A stretch of 64,000 bases of DNA, taken from contig NZ_JAAFZH010000001.1 in the NCBI RefSeq assembly GCF_010435915.1, forward strand, positions 434,001 to 498,000. Direction: 5' to 3'. The translations under genes and the position numbers were made by a program. This DNA comes from Spirosoma terrae. Lineage in GTDB: Bacteria; Bacteroidota; Bacteroidia; Cytophagales; Spirosomataceae. The notes under the pieces are model-generated. The model was not told the origin of the DNA and ran no database searches. It saw only the letters and a program-made list of their open reading frames with translations. Numbering within the stretch: the first letter of the stretch is position 1; each line of letters opens with the position of its first letter. Shown here one piece after another: positions 8,864 through 18,415 of this stretch.

Positions 8864-11818
8864 ATGCGTAAACTCTTTCCTCTTTTTTTTATTTGTCTGT
8901 TCGTAATCAGAGTAGAGGCCCAGAAACCGGCAGATAGCACTGTCAGTTTTTGGTCGGCCGTAACGCCAACGAAGCGTCAACCTGCTGATCCAGGCAATAT
9001 TAAAGAGTTAGTTGGTTGGTGTCAGCTGCATATGAAACAGGCAGTGATTTCCTGTCCTGAGCATATCATTAACGTTGAAAAAACGAACCCGGCGCAGTGG
9101 TTTTATCCAGTCTTCAGCAACCAGTATATAAGTACACCTGCCTGTATTGAAAAGCAGCTTCGGTCAATAAACACTACGTCGGTTAACGTCTATGAGGGTA
9201 GTAATCTGGCTGCACTTATTCTGAAAGCTGCTTACTACGTGCAGCAAACTAAATATGGTACGGCACGGGAATATAGTGAGCGAGCTGTCCGACTGGCTGA
9301 TTCATTACAGATTTTCCAGGGCTGGTCAAAGCTGATCTTATCACGGGCACTGTTCGGCCAGGAGACAAACTTTTCGAGGGCTTATTCGCTCCTGAATCAA
9401 TCGCTGGCGCTGGCCAGGAAAGAGAACGATCCGGCTCTGGAAGCGCATGCGTTATCGGTGCTGGGCATGATTAACCGGCGCGTTTATTTTGGTGCTTCAC
9501 TGAAAGCGATTCCCTATCATCAGGCCGCTCTGAAAATCGGCTTTGCGCAAAAAGATACCATTCTGATAGCGCAGGAATTGCTGGCTCTATCATTAAACTA
9601 CGACGATGCCGGTCGAATTGATAAACACGTCGATTATTTGCTGCAACTGATTCCGCTGGCTAATAACAAATCGCTTCCCCGAATAAAAGCCAGGCTTTTT
9701 CTGATGACTAGCCGTTTATTACCGACGTCATTAGCGGAATTTCATGAGCCATTTGTCCGGGAAAGTATACGGTTGAGCCAGTTAGCGGGCGAACTGTTTT
9801 ACGTTGAGTATGGCTACCAGGAGCTATTTGAGATACTCATGGCAAAAAATCAGACGCAGGAAGCTACTCAGGTTCTGGAGAAAATAGATTCGCTAGGTCA
9901 ATTTCTGACACCACACCGATCCTATGCCACATCAACAAATCTGCTGTGGTATCAGCTGGCGAAACGTAACGGAAACGTAACAAATGCCCTGACATCACTG
10001 GAAAAAGAATATCAGACCGTAAGCCAGCGCTATCAAACGCAGAATGCTGCCGCCTTATCTCAATGGGAGGCTATTTTTCATAACCAGGAGCAAAACTTAC
10101 TGCTGAAACAACAGGAAGAACAGCAGCACTTTTTAGTTATCGTTATTGTGCTGGTAACGCTGTTGTTACTAACGGCCGCCGTAGCACTCTATTTTCAGGG
10201 GCAAAGCCAACGGGCTACCCGCCATCAAATGGCCCTAACCGCTGAACAGGCCGATCAGTTGCGACAGCTCGATACGTTGAAGAGTCAGTTTTTCGCCAAC
10301 GTATCCCACGAACTACGGACGCCTTTAACGCTGATTCTTGGCCCGCTCGGTAGCCTTTTAAAGCAAACTCCGCCGGTTACGCACCAGGCAGAACTTCTTC
10401 GAACAGCTGATCAGAATGCCCGTCGTTTGCTTGAGCTGGTAAACGAAATTATGGATCTGACAAAACTCGATGCCGGTAAACTGGATGTTGTCTATGACGC
10501 CGTACGAGTAAATCAGCTGATGAGTCAGATCGTGGCTAATTTTGAGTCACTTGCCCAACAGTCGGCGGTTCACTTAAAACGGCAGTTTGACACTAAACCG
10601 AATCTGCAAATTGCACTTGACGTCAATAAGTTTCAGAAGATTATTGATAACCTGCTGATCAATGCGTTTCGGTTTACGCCCTCTAACGGACAGATTACCG
10701 TAAAAACCAGCGAAACCGCAGATTGGATTCTTGTGGAGGTTCAGGATACCGGGCGAGGAATTCATCCGGGCGATCTTCCACACGTATTTGATCGGTATTT
10801 TCAAACCCAGCAGCCAGGGGCGCCCAGCGAAGGGGGCACGGGCATCGGACTGGCGCTGGCCGCCGAATTTACCAGATTGTTGGGTGGGAAAATATGGGTA
10901 GAAAGCCAATGGCAGCAGGGCGCTTGCTTCTACGTAGAAATTCCTAAGCGTATTGTAACACCATTGGTAGCTCAATTGGATCGGGATAGAGCAGACACCG
11001 ATTCAGAGGCTTTACAGGGTAATTACCTTGTTGAAAAACAGATAGAAACCAGTAGAGAAAGCGTATTGCTGGTGGAGGACGATCAGAGTCTACGCCAGTA
11101 TCTGACAACTATTCTTCAGCCCGCTTATACGGTGCTGACAGTTCAGAACGGTCGGGAAGCGCTTGACCTGTTGGCGTCGCAACTGCAATTGCCTGCTCTG
11201 ATCATATCTGATCTGATGATGCCTGTTATGGATGGATTTCAATTATTAACCGCCCTGAAAAGTGCTGATACGTATCGACACATTCCGGTGCTGATGCTGA
11301 CGGCCCGAACCGATAAGTCGGACAAATTACAGGCGTTACGTATAGGTGTAGACGATTATATCGTGAAGCCCTTTGATGAGGATGAACTGATGGCGCGTGT
11401 AACCAATCTGGTTACGCAGCTATCGCTTCGCCTGCAATCAACGACTGATAACGTACCTGAACCGATAGCGCTACCCGTAATCACATCAAGTAACGATATA
11501 AACTGGCTGGAACGGCTGGAGCGTTACGTAGAGCAGGAGCTGGGCAATTTTGATCTTACCGCCGATCTGCTGGCCGACCTGCTGTCGGTGAGTCGAAGTA
11601 CGTTGTTTCGGGAAGTAAAACGGCTTACGGGGTTAACACCGGCTCAGTACATAATGGAGTCGCGGTTGCAACAAGCCCGCTTTCTTCTGGAGAATCGGAA
11701 GGTAAGTACGGTTAAAGAAGTCGCTCAGCGAGTTGGACTGCGGCAGGTGAAACATTTTTCACTTACGTTCAAAAATCGTTTCGGAAAGCTACCGTCGGAG
11801 TACCTGAAAACGGATTAG
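8864..11818 (+). CDS. Hybrid two-component system sensor/regulator (AraC output)
   Basis: This 984-residue one-protein signalling system combines sensor, kinase, receiver and transcription factor. It has a signal peptide ending near VEAQ and a periplasmic TPR-like helical region (about 90-410). A membrane helix near 425-445 is followed by a HisKA domain with the phospho-accepting His in FFANVSHELRTP (about 482). The HATPase domain shows NLLINAFRF, DTGRGI and GTGIGLAL. The receiver has its phospho-acceptor Asp in IISDLMMPVMDG (about 783) and the conserved Lys in IVKPFDED. An AraC helix-turn-helix closes the protein. Helical-repeat input is unlike the beta-propeller sensors of polysaccharide-utilisation HTCS proteins. 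The targets are not evident. A LytTR regulator and glycosyltransferase follow on the same strand. Confidence 0.93.
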   Translation: MRKLFPLFFICLFVIRVEAQKPADSTVSFWSAVTPTKRQPADPGNIKELVGWCQLHMKQAVISCPEHIINVEKTNPAQWFYPVFSNQYISTPACIEKQLRSINTTSVNVYEGSNLAALILKAAYYVQQTKYGTAREYSERAVRLADSLQIFQGWSKLILSRALFGQETNFSRAYSLLNQSLALARKENDPALEAHALSVLGMINRRVYFGASLKAIPYHQAALKIGFAQKDTILIAQELLALSLNYDDAGRIDKHVDYLLQLIPLANNKSLPRIKARLFLMTSRLLPTSLAEFHEPFVRESIRLSQLAGELFYVEYGYQELFEILMAKNQTQEATQVLEKIDSLGQFLTPHRSYATSTNLLWYQLAKRNGNVTNALTSLEKEYQTVSQRYQTQNAAALSQWEAIFHNQEQNLLLKQQEEQQHFLVIVIVLVTLLLLTAAVALYFQGQSQRATRHQMALTAEQADQLRQLDTLKSQFFANVSHELRTPLTLILGPLGSLLKQTPPVTHQAELLRTADQNARRLLELVNEIMDLTKLDAGKLDVVYDAVRVNQLMSQIVANFESLAQQSAVHLKRQFDTKPNLQIALDVNKFQKIIDNLLINAFRFTPSNGQITVKTSETADWILVEVQDTGRGIHPGDLPHVFDRYFQTQQPGAPSEGGTGIGLALAAEFTRLLGGKIWVESQWQQGACFYVEIPKRIVTPLVAQLDRDRADTDSEALQGNYLVEKQIETSRESVLLVEDDQSLRQYLTTILQPAYTVLTVQNGREALDLLASQLQLPALIISDLMMPVMDGFQLLTALKSADTYRHIPVLMLTARTDKSDKLQALRIGVDDYIVKPFDEDELMARVTNLVTQLSLRLQSTTDNVPEPIALPVITSSNDINWLERLERYVEQELGNFDLTADLLADLLSVSRSTLFREVKRLTGLTPAQYIMESRLQQARFLLENRKVSTVKEVAQRVGLRQVKHFSLTFKNRFGKLPSEYLKTD

Positions 11819-12088
11819 AACTAGGGTGCTGATACGATAATATACCTAATATGATACGCTGATGGGCTACATGATACGTTTGTGCCCCTAAGTTGACACA
11901 ATGATCATTGAATCATGGAATAATTTTGTTGTTATAAATTCATAAAGAACAACAAGCGCGCTTCCGCTTTTATCCACATCATGGTAGTAATCTGCTACGC
12001 TACAGGCCTAATAGCCTGAGCAATGCAAACGAATCAGGAATTTTCTCTCCTCTTTTATAACTGATCCACAACTTTCCGGGAATTGCTT

Positions 12089-12520
12089 ATGTCAACTTTA
12101 CATGCTGCTGGTGTACGACACCGATTAACATTGGACGACATTGTTGTCATCACAGCAGACATCAATTACAGTTTTGTCCATCGCGTATCGGGTGTAACTC
12201 AGCTTCAGAGCCGAACCTTAAAATGGTATGCTGATCGATTCCCTGGTTTACTCCGTATTCATAAAGCTAGTTTGATCAATACCCGCCACGTTCACCATTA
12301 TTTCATTGTGGGAGGTAAGCGCCCATACGGCTACCTGATTATGAAAAATGGCATGCGGTTAGACATATCGCGCCGAAACATAAGTCTGGTAAAGCAGCGG
12401 CTGGATGAAGAAAGTGCTAAACGGGATCTTTTGCTGGCTGAAGCCATAAAAGGAATAAGTTGCCCTATTATTGGCACGATGTCCCTAAGTGTTCAGGGTG
12501 TTGGCCTGCATAGTATGTAA
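12089..12520 (+). CDS. LytTR-domain transcriptional regulator
   Basis: This 143-residue protein is mainly a LytTR DNA-binding domain (about residues 10-105). Diagnostic pieces are a SFVHRVSG strand, WYADRFPGLLRIHKASLINT and the following basic strands ending at LDISRRNISLVKQRL. It has no receiver domain, so it is not a complete response regulator and may be controlled by level or by a partner. The upstream frame offers a TTG at 12083, but the ATG at 12089 (MSTLHAAG) is the better start. It lies 270 bases after the hybrid sensor gene and is followed by a hairpin with a T-run, so it is probably monocistronic. Confidence 0.85.
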   Translation: MSTLHAAGVRHRLTLDDIVVITADINYSFVHRVSGVTQLQSRTLKWYADRFPGLLRIHKASLINTRHVHHYFIVGGKRPYGYLIMKNGMRLDISRRNISLVKQRLDEESAKRDLLLAEAIKGISCPIIGTMSLSVQGVGLHSM

Positions 12521-12543
12521 CGTTCTTGCTGATTAATAAGATT

Positions 12544-12577
12544 ATCCACAGTCGTGTATCATGACTGTGGATTTTTT
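12544..12577 (+). terminator. Rho-independent terminator after the LytTR gene
   Basis: A 10-bp stem, ATCCACAGTC with GACTGTGGAT, closes a 9-base loop and runs directly into TTTTTT, 23 bases after the stop codon. This is the classic intrinsic terminator layout. Confidence 0.85.
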
Positions 12578-12703
12578 GTGGGTAATACAATCAAAATCCT
12601 CTTCGTTTGATCATTTCGTTCAACATGGAGCGTTATCTAAACATAGTCCTGTTGCGTTCCTGTAGATTAATTACGTAAAGGGAAACCTAATTTACCCCCT
12701 AGA

Positions 12704-13945
12704 ATGAAGAAAATTGCCTTTGTTGTTCAGCGTTATGGAGTAGAAGTAAATGGAGGAGCGGAATATTTCTGTCGCATTCTGGCCGAACGGTTAACCGCTA
12801 CGTATGAGGTCGATGTACTGACCAGTTGCGCACTGGATTACGTTACGTGGGCTAACTGGTACAGAGAAGAAACAACCCTGATTAATAACGTTCGAGTGCA
12901 TCGCTTTGCAACAGAATATGAACGGCAGGATAAAGCAGAAGAGTATTCAAAAGTTGAAACCAAAATAAAAAAATGGTCGCGGCCGGAGGAGTGGCAGGGC
13001 TTGGGTTGGTTAAGGATGTGGGGTCGGGCACTTGTTGGAAAAACGGTTCGCCAGTATAGTAAACGATGGGCGCAGTATCAGGGCCCCTATGCACCTGGGC
13101 TGGTCGATTATCTCAAACACAACCATAAGCAGTACGATGCGTTGATTTTTATTACGTATCTCTACTACCCTACCGTAATCGGGCTGAATGTAGCACCGGA
13201 AAAGTCTATTTTTATTCCCACTGCCCACGACGAGATCCCTATTTATCTGCCTTTTTTCCAATCTGTCTTTCGAAAGCCACGCGCTATTTTATTCCTGACA
13301 CCAGCAGAAAAGGACTTTGTGCATAAGCAGTTTAAGAACAGTACTATCTACAACGACATCATTGGGGTTGGCATTGAATCGCCGGAAGCGGTGTCGGAGA
13401 AATCACCCGCAGACATACTTGGCCAGAACGCCGACTACGTACTCTACATTGGCCGAATCGACGTAGCAAAAGGGTGCGACCTGCTCTTTGATCTGTTCCG
13501 ACGCTACAAAGAAGCCAATCCATCCGGGCTGAAACTGGTGCTGGTAGGGCAGGCGTTTATGCCAATTCCTGATCATCCCGACGTAGTGACTGCGGGTTTT
13601 GTTGATGAGCCAACAAAAGCAACGCTGTTGGCTGGTGCTAAAGCCCTGGTGATGCCATCGCCCTACGAAAGTTTGTCGATGGTAACGCTGGAAAGCTTTG
13701 CCGCTGGTATTCCGGTTATTGCCAACGCCGATTGTGCCGTACTACGTGATCACATTGAGGGCAGCCAGGGCGGATTGTCGTACCGGAATTATGCTGATTT
13801 TGAAAAAGCCATCAATCAAATACTCACCCAGGATACGTCTATCATGGCCCAAAATGGCCGTGCGTATGTTCAGCAGTATTACACCTGGAATACCGTCTTG
13901 TCGACGTTCGACAAGACCATCGACTACGTAGTAAAAAGGCGATAA
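12704..13945 (+). CDS. Glycosyltransferase family 4
   Basis: This 413-residue cytosolic GT-B-fold retaining glycosyltransferase begins MKKIAFVVQRYGVEVNGGAE, typical of the N-terminal acceptor lobe. The C-terminal lobe has YIGRIDVAKGCDLL and the nucleotide-sugar-binding region MPSPYESLSMVTLESFAAGI, which carries the paired glutamates of the E-x7-E motif. It should transfer a sugar from a nucleotide donor during surface polysaccharide or glycolipid synthesis; donor and acceptor are unknown. Its stop codon is only 6 bases from the stop of the convergent ABC exporter gene, with no terminator visible between them. Confidence 0.93.
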   Translation: MKKIAFVVQRYGVEVNGGAEYFCRILAERLTATYEVDVLTSCALDYVTWANWYREETTLINNVRVHRFATEYERQDKAEEYSKVETKIKKWSRPEEWQGLGWLRMWGRALVGKTVRQYSKRWAQYQGPYAPGLVDYLKHNHKQYDALIFITYLYYPTVIGLNVAPEKSIFIPTAHDEIPIYLPFFQSVFRKPRAILFLTPAEKDFVHKQFKNSTIYNDIIGVGIESPEAVSEKSPADILGQNADYVLYIGRIDVAKGCDLLFDLFRRYKEANPSGLKLVLVGQAFMPIPDHPDVVTAGFVDEPTKATLLAGAKALVMPSPYESLSMVTLESFAAGIPVIANADCAVLRDHIEGSQGGLSYRNYADFEKAINQILTQDTSIMAQNGRAYVQQYYTWNTVLSTFDKTIDYVVKRR

Positions 13946-13951
13946 GTAGCG

Positions 13952-15790
13952 TTATTGCAGCACTTCGTGCATCGTGTTTAGTCGTCGATAAACGCTGTCT
14001 TTATTGCTGAGCAGCTCGAAATGGTTGCCGCGTTCAATAATTTTGCCGCCTTCCATAATCAGGATTTCGTCGGCTTCTTTGATTGTACTTAACCGATGGG
14101 CAATAACCAACGTAGTGCGGCCTTCCATCAAATTGTCCAGTGCATCCTGAACCGATTTTTCCGATTCAATATCGAGTGCCGACGTCGCTTCGTCCAGAAT
14201 CAAAATAGATGGTTTTTTGAAAACGGCTCGGGCAATACTTAACCGCTGGCGCTGGCCACCACTCAGGCGAATACCCCGGTCGCCGATATTGGTATTGTAG
14301 CCATCTTCGGTTTCCATAATGAAGCTATGGGCATTGGCTATTTTGGCGGCTTCAATAACATCCTCCAGTCGGGCATCTGGTTGGCCAAGCGCTATATTAT
14401 TGAAAATAGTATCGTTGAACAGAATAATCTCCTGGGTTACGAAACTCATCTGCTTGCGTAACGACTCCATCGTGAAGTCTCTTACGTCTGTACCGTCGAT
14501 GGTAACGCGGCCTTTTGTTGCTTCGTAAAAACGGGGAATCAGATCGGCAATTGTTGATTTACCAACGCCGGATGGGCCTACCAGCGCTATTTTCTTTCCT
14601 TTTTCAAGCCGGAAACTGATGTTTTTAAGAACGGGCTTATCCGAATAGTTGAAGCTGACATTCTCAAAAACAATGTCGCGGTGGAAACCATTCAGCGTTT
14701 TAGCATCTGGTTTATCCTGAATGTCGACGGGTTTGTCGAGCAGTTCGAGAATCCGTTCGCCCGCAGCCTGGCCTTGCTGAATGTTGGTCAGCGCTACAAC
14801 AATGGCTTTGGCGGGACGTATCACCTGCGAAAAAATGGCAATGAAGGCAATAAACGAACTGGCCTGTAAATTACTATCGCTGTTCAGAACCAGGCTACCG
14901 CCATACACAAGAATACAGGCCACCACGAATACACCGGAAGCTTCGGAAAAAGCAGGAGCTAACTCCCGCCGTTTAAAGCCTTCCAGACTCGCCTTGCGGT
15001 GGAAATCATTTTCCTGGCTGAATCGATCAACAACAAACCGGGTAGCGTTAAACGAGCGGATGATGCGCATGCCAAGCAATGTTTCGTCCATAAGCGTCAG
15101 CATCCGGCCCATGGATGCCTGTACATCCTGAGCTTCTTTTTTCAGCTTTTTCGTGACAGCGGCAATCCCAACGGCCGAAATCGGAATGATGATCAGCGTG
15201 AAGACCATTAGCTTGGCCGAAATCAGAAAGAGCGCCACGAAGTAGCCGATCAGCATATAGGGCTCCTTAAACACGACTTCAATGGAACTGCCCGCTACGC
15301 TTTCAATGGCATAAACGTCGCCATTGAGTCGGGATAGCAAATCACCTTTGTGTTCTTTCGTGAAATAACCCAGATGCAGGTGGTTGATCTTGTCGAACAG
15401 GGCTTCTCGCAACCGTTTGACCAGCAGCGTTCTGGCCTTAAGCAGGCATTGTTGGGCCAGAAACCGGAACGTATTGGTAAATACCACCGCCACCACAATC
15501 ATGCCCGCCAGAAAGTAGAGCGCATGAATAGGGTTCGTGGTTTTGAAGTAATAGATAAGATGATAAAATGAATCTTTAAAATAATCGGGCGAAAACCGGA
15601 ATGCTGGCATTGATTCATATTTGACAGCATCGGCCGTATTGACCGGATCGAATAAAAAATTAAGCAACGGTATGATCAACGCAAATTGAAATACGTTGAA
15701 AAAAACACTGATCAGTGTGAAAATGAAAAAAGGAATTACAAATCGTCCGTAAGGCTGGGCATACACCATCAGCCGTTTATAAATCTTCAT
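13952..15790 (-). CDS. MsbA-like ABC exporter (fused permease and ATPase)
   Basis: This 612-residue half-transporter probably works as a homodimer in the inner membrane. The first part (about residues 15-330) holds the six-helix ABC type 1 exporter domain. The ATPase follows: Walker A GPSGVGKST (from about 405), Q-loop FVTQE, signature LSGGQRQRLS (from about 509), Walker B ILILDEATSALD (from about 529) and the switch histidine in VIAHRLST. All catalytic elements are intact. The family exports lipids, lipid-linked sugars or peptides; the flanking glycosyltransferases favour a glycolipid or oligosaccharide cargo, which is inference. The next gene on the strand, a glycosyltransferase, lies 48 bases upstream, suggesting an operon. 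Confidence 0.93.
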   Translation of the reverse strand: MKIYKRLMVYAQPYGRFVIPFFIFTLISVFFNVFQFALIIPLLNFLFDPVNTADAVKYESMPAFRFSPDYFKDSFYHLIYYFKTTNPIHALYFLAGMIVVAVVFTNTFRFLAQQCLLKARTLLVKRLREALFDKINHLHLGYFTKEHKGDLLSRLNGDVYAIESVAGSSIEVVFKEPYMLIGYFVALFLISAKLMVFTLIIIPISAVGIAAVTKKLKKEAQDVQASMGRMLTLMDETLLGMRIIRSFNATRFVVDRFSQENDFHRKASLEGFKRRELAPAFSEASGVFVVACILVYGGSLVLNSDSNLQASSFIAFIAIFSQVIRPAKAIVVALTNIQQGQAAGERILELLDKPVDIQDKPDAKTLNGFHRDIVFENVSFNYSDKPVLKNISFRLEKGKKIALVGPSGVGKSTIADLIPRFYEATKGRVTIDGTDVRDFTMESLRKQMSFVTQEIILFNDTIFNNIALGQPDARLEDVIEAAKIANAHSFIMETEDGYNTNIGDRGIRLSGGQRQRLSIARAVFKKPSILILDEATSALDIESEKSVQDALDNLMEGRTTLVIAHRLSTIKEADEILIMEGGKIIERGNHFELLSNKDSVYRRLNTMHEVLQ

Positions 15791-15838
15791 TGGTTGAAGT
15801 TACAGTAAATAAACAAGCAAAGTACCATCACTACGTTG

Positions 15839-16891
15839 TCAGGCCAGCGCTCGGTAGACATCGAGGTATTTTCGGGCCGAATCTTCCCAGTTAAACGTAG
15901 CGCTGTAGGCTTTCATTGCTTCTTTTATTCGGTTACCCGCGTTGTTGTAATATTGCATTCCGGCCATGAAGTCTTCCTGCATATTCTCAAAGTCCTGGAA
16001 ATAAAAGGCCATATCCTTCCCTATTTCGGGCAGGGCCGTGTGTTTCGACAGGAATACCGGTTTGCCGATCGACATGGCCTCGGTAACCGGCAGGCCAAAA
16101 CCTTCGGCCAGGGATGGCATCACAACGGCCTGGCAGTTATGATAATACCAGGATTTTTCGCCTTCGGTAATTTCATTCACCAGATGCATCCGATCGTCGA
16201 CCCGTAAGTCCGACGCCTGTTGTCTTAAAAAACGAGCATAGTCTTTATCCTCGTGCCGACCGGCCAGAATTAATTCGAGTTTTGGATTGGAACGTAGCAG
16301 GGGCAGAATTCGGTGCTGGTTCTTTTTGCGGGCAATAACCCCAATGTTAAACAGAAAGGGGGTTCGTGGGCGGTAGGATTCTGGCTCCAGCGCCGGTTTG
16401 GGCAAGCCATTGGTGCCATTATAGATGACATGTACCGGCTTCCCATTTGTATCACAATGGCTCAGCAGATCGTTTTTACTAAACTCGGAGATGCAGACAA
16501 TAGCATCACTTCGGTCAACATTACATTGCAGATGTTTCAGACAGCGCGCTTTCTTCTCCTCCGTTTTGTCTTCGTGCAAAAAGTTAAGATCGTGAATGGT
16601 AAGCAGGACTTTTATCTTCTTATTTCGTTGTGGAATGTATTGCGAATTCTGATACGTGCTGTGCCAAACATCAAATTTGTTTAGCGAGGGCATAAAGAAC
16701 TTCTGTAATGAATGTTGAGTAATGGCGGAGAGTGAAGGATCGAAGGTCGATCGTACATGCTCGGGAATAAATAACGATAACTGCTCCTGGGACGCGTTTT
16801 GCTGGATGGCTCGCCCTAAATTGAGGCAATAATAGTACAGTCCGGTATTGATGTACTTCATTCGCTCACAATCAAACACAATACGAATCAT
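15839..16891 (-). CDS. Glycosyltransferase family 4 (paralogue of 17139-18209)
   Basis: This 350-residue GT-B glycosyltransferase starts MIRIVFDCERMKYINTGLYY. The second lobe shows LFNIGVIARKKNQHRILPLL and MPSLAEGFGLPVTEAMSIGK, with the usual glutamates for donor binding. It shares long identical stretches with the divergently transcribed gene at 17139-18209, for example SDAIVCISEF and NGKPVHVIYNG, so the two are duplicates. It ends 48 bases before the ABC exporter gene on the same strand and is probably transcribed with it. Its role in glycan assembly is likely, but substrates are not known. Confidence 0.92.
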   Translation of the reverse strand: MIRIVFDCERMKYINTGLYYYCLNLGRAIQQNASQEQLSLFIPEHVRSTFDPSLSAITQHSLQKFFMPSLNKFDVWHSTYQNSQYIPQRNKKIKVLLTIHDLNFLHEDKTEEKKARCLKHLQCNVDRSDAIVCISEFSKNDLLSHCDTNGKPVHVIYNGTNGLPKPALEPESYRPRTPFLFNIGVIARKKNQHRILPLLRSNPKLELILAGRHEDKDYARFLRQQASDLRVDDRMHLVNEITEGEKSWYYHNCQAVVMPSLAEGFGLPVTEAMSIGKPVFLSKHTALPEIGKDMAFYFQDFENMQEDFMAGMQYYNNAGNRIKEAMKAYSATFNWEDSARKYLDVYRALA

Positions 16892-17138
16892 AAGGCTCTA
16901 GTTTAACATGTTGGATAAAGAAGTCTTGAAACATACCCCTATCAAAAAAGGTAACTTCTATTACAACGGTTCAAGTCTAAAACGAACCATTGTTTAGTAC
17001 TAGGATACTTTATGATGAATAAGGGTTGGAGTGATCAAGGACTTCTCTGTAAAGAATACTGGTTATAGAGGGTTAATGTTGCGCAACCCCATAAAATACG
17101 ATTGTAAGGTCCTGGCGTATAAATGTCTGATTTGCTGT

Positions 17139-18209
17139 ATGTCCCGTATTATTCTTGACTGCGATCTAATGAAGTTTCCCCATTCGGGACTCTATCATTA
17201 TTGCCAGAATTTAGCTCAGCATATAAATAGCGTGCTGTTGGAAGAGGAGCAGGAGTTGATGCGTATGTATCTTCCGCCAAATAAAAAATTGACGCTTACG
17301 GATGAACCCTGGCATCTGGTAGAGCGTAAGTGGCATAAGTTTTTGCAACCTTTTTTAAACGATTGCCAAGTGTGGCATGCGCCGTTTCAATCGGGACGAA
17401 TTTTGCCGAACAAACGCAAATTCCCGCACCTGAAAGTGGTTCTCACCGTTCATGATTTGAATGTACTCCACGAAGGAAAACCAGAACAGGAGCAACAAAA
17501 AAGTATTGCCCGGACACAGACATTAATTGACCAGAGCGATGCGATTGTCTGTATTTCTGAATTCACGAAAAATGATCTGCTAAGCCATTGTCATACAAAC
17601 GGGAAGCCGGTACATGTCATCTATAATGGACTCAATAGGAGCCCGACGTCCGTTGGAGACGTAGCGGCTTATAAACCCAATAGAGAGTTTTTATTGGGTA
17701 TTGGATACCTAAACAAAAAGAAAAATTTTCATGTGCTACTCCCTTTATTACAAAGCAATCCTGATCTTGAGTTGATTATTATCGGCCATCACGACGACCC
17801 GGCTTATGTAAGCCAGATGAAGGAATGGGCGCAAAACGAAGACGTTGCTGAGCGATTACACTTGTTGGGGACCGTATCGGAAGCGGATAAGATGTGGTAT
17901 CTGAGTCACTGCAAAGCCTTAGTGCACCCTTCGCTTGCCGAAGGATTTGGTTTGCCTGTCATCGAAGCGATGCAATTTGGCAAACCGGTTTTTTTATCGG
18001 ATCGTACGTCGCTGCCAGAAGTAGGGGGGAAAGTGGCTTTTTATTTCACGGATTTTGAGGCTAGCACCATCCAGAATGTGTTTAAGAAGGGTATGAGTGC
18101 CTACCAGGAACAGGCATTGGCAACGGCTATAATTGATAATGCCAAACGCTTCAATTGGGATAAGAGCGCCAGGGAATACGTATCGGTGTATCGGTCGCTT
18201 ATGCAATAG
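17139..18209 (+). CDS. Glycosyltransferase family 4 (paralogue of 15839-16891)
   Basis: This 356-residue GT-B glycosyltransferase is aligned end to end with its divergent neighbour. Both start with a short strand followed by DC(E/D)xMK, and both carry SDAIVCISEF, NGKPVHVIYNG and SLAEGFGLPV. The open frame extends upstream to a GTG at 17031, but homology to the neighbour and the ATG at 17139 (MSRIILDCDLMK) fix the start. The donor-site glutamates in SLAEGFGLPVIEAMQFGKP are present. It has its own promoter region in the 247-base spacer shared with its paralogue, and is followed by a weak GC hairpin. Confidence 0.92.
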   Translation: MSRIILDCDLMKFPHSGLYHYCQNLAQHINSVLLEEEQELMRMYLPPNKKLTLTDEPWHLVERKWHKFLQPFLNDCQVWHAPFQSGRILPNKRKFPHLKVVLTVHDLNVLHEGKPEQEQQKSIARTQTLIDQSDAIVCISEFTKNDLLSHCHTNGKPVHVIYNGLNRSPTSVGDVAAYKPNREFLLGIGYLNKKKNFHVLLPLLQSNPDLELIIIGHHDDPAYVSQMKEWAQNEDVAERLHLLGTVSEADKMWYLSHCKALVHPSLAEGFGLPVIEAMQFGKPVFLSDRTSLPEVGGKVAFYFTDFEASTIQNVFKKGMSAYQEQALATAIIDNAKRFNWDKSAREYVSVYRSLMQ

Positions 18210-18223
18210 CCAAAAGGTAGCCT

Positions 18224-18242
18224 AGGGCCTGGTGTAGGCCCT
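18224..18242 (+). terminator. Weak hairpin after the glycosyltransferase gene
   Basis: AGGGCCT and AGGCCCT form a 7-bp stem around GGTGT, 14 bases after the stop codon. The following CTTTGTC is a poor T-run, so termination may be partial. Confidence 0.45.
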
Positions 18243-18415
18243 CTTTGTCAATGATTGATCTTTTGTCTATCCATAATAGTCAGTATCTTGTTGTTTTTAT
18301 AACCTGGCGTGCACCAATCTTGCATTGAGATAGAAATCAAAGTAGCTGATTGGGTATAAATGGTCGCTTGTTTGTCGCTCAGCTTCTACAACAGACTTAT
18401 AGATTCTGTCTCTCT

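Noticed and set aside
17031..17138. GTG-initiated extension of the second glycosyltransferase
   Set aside because: The paralogue starts at the position matching the ATG at 17139; the extension has no homology.
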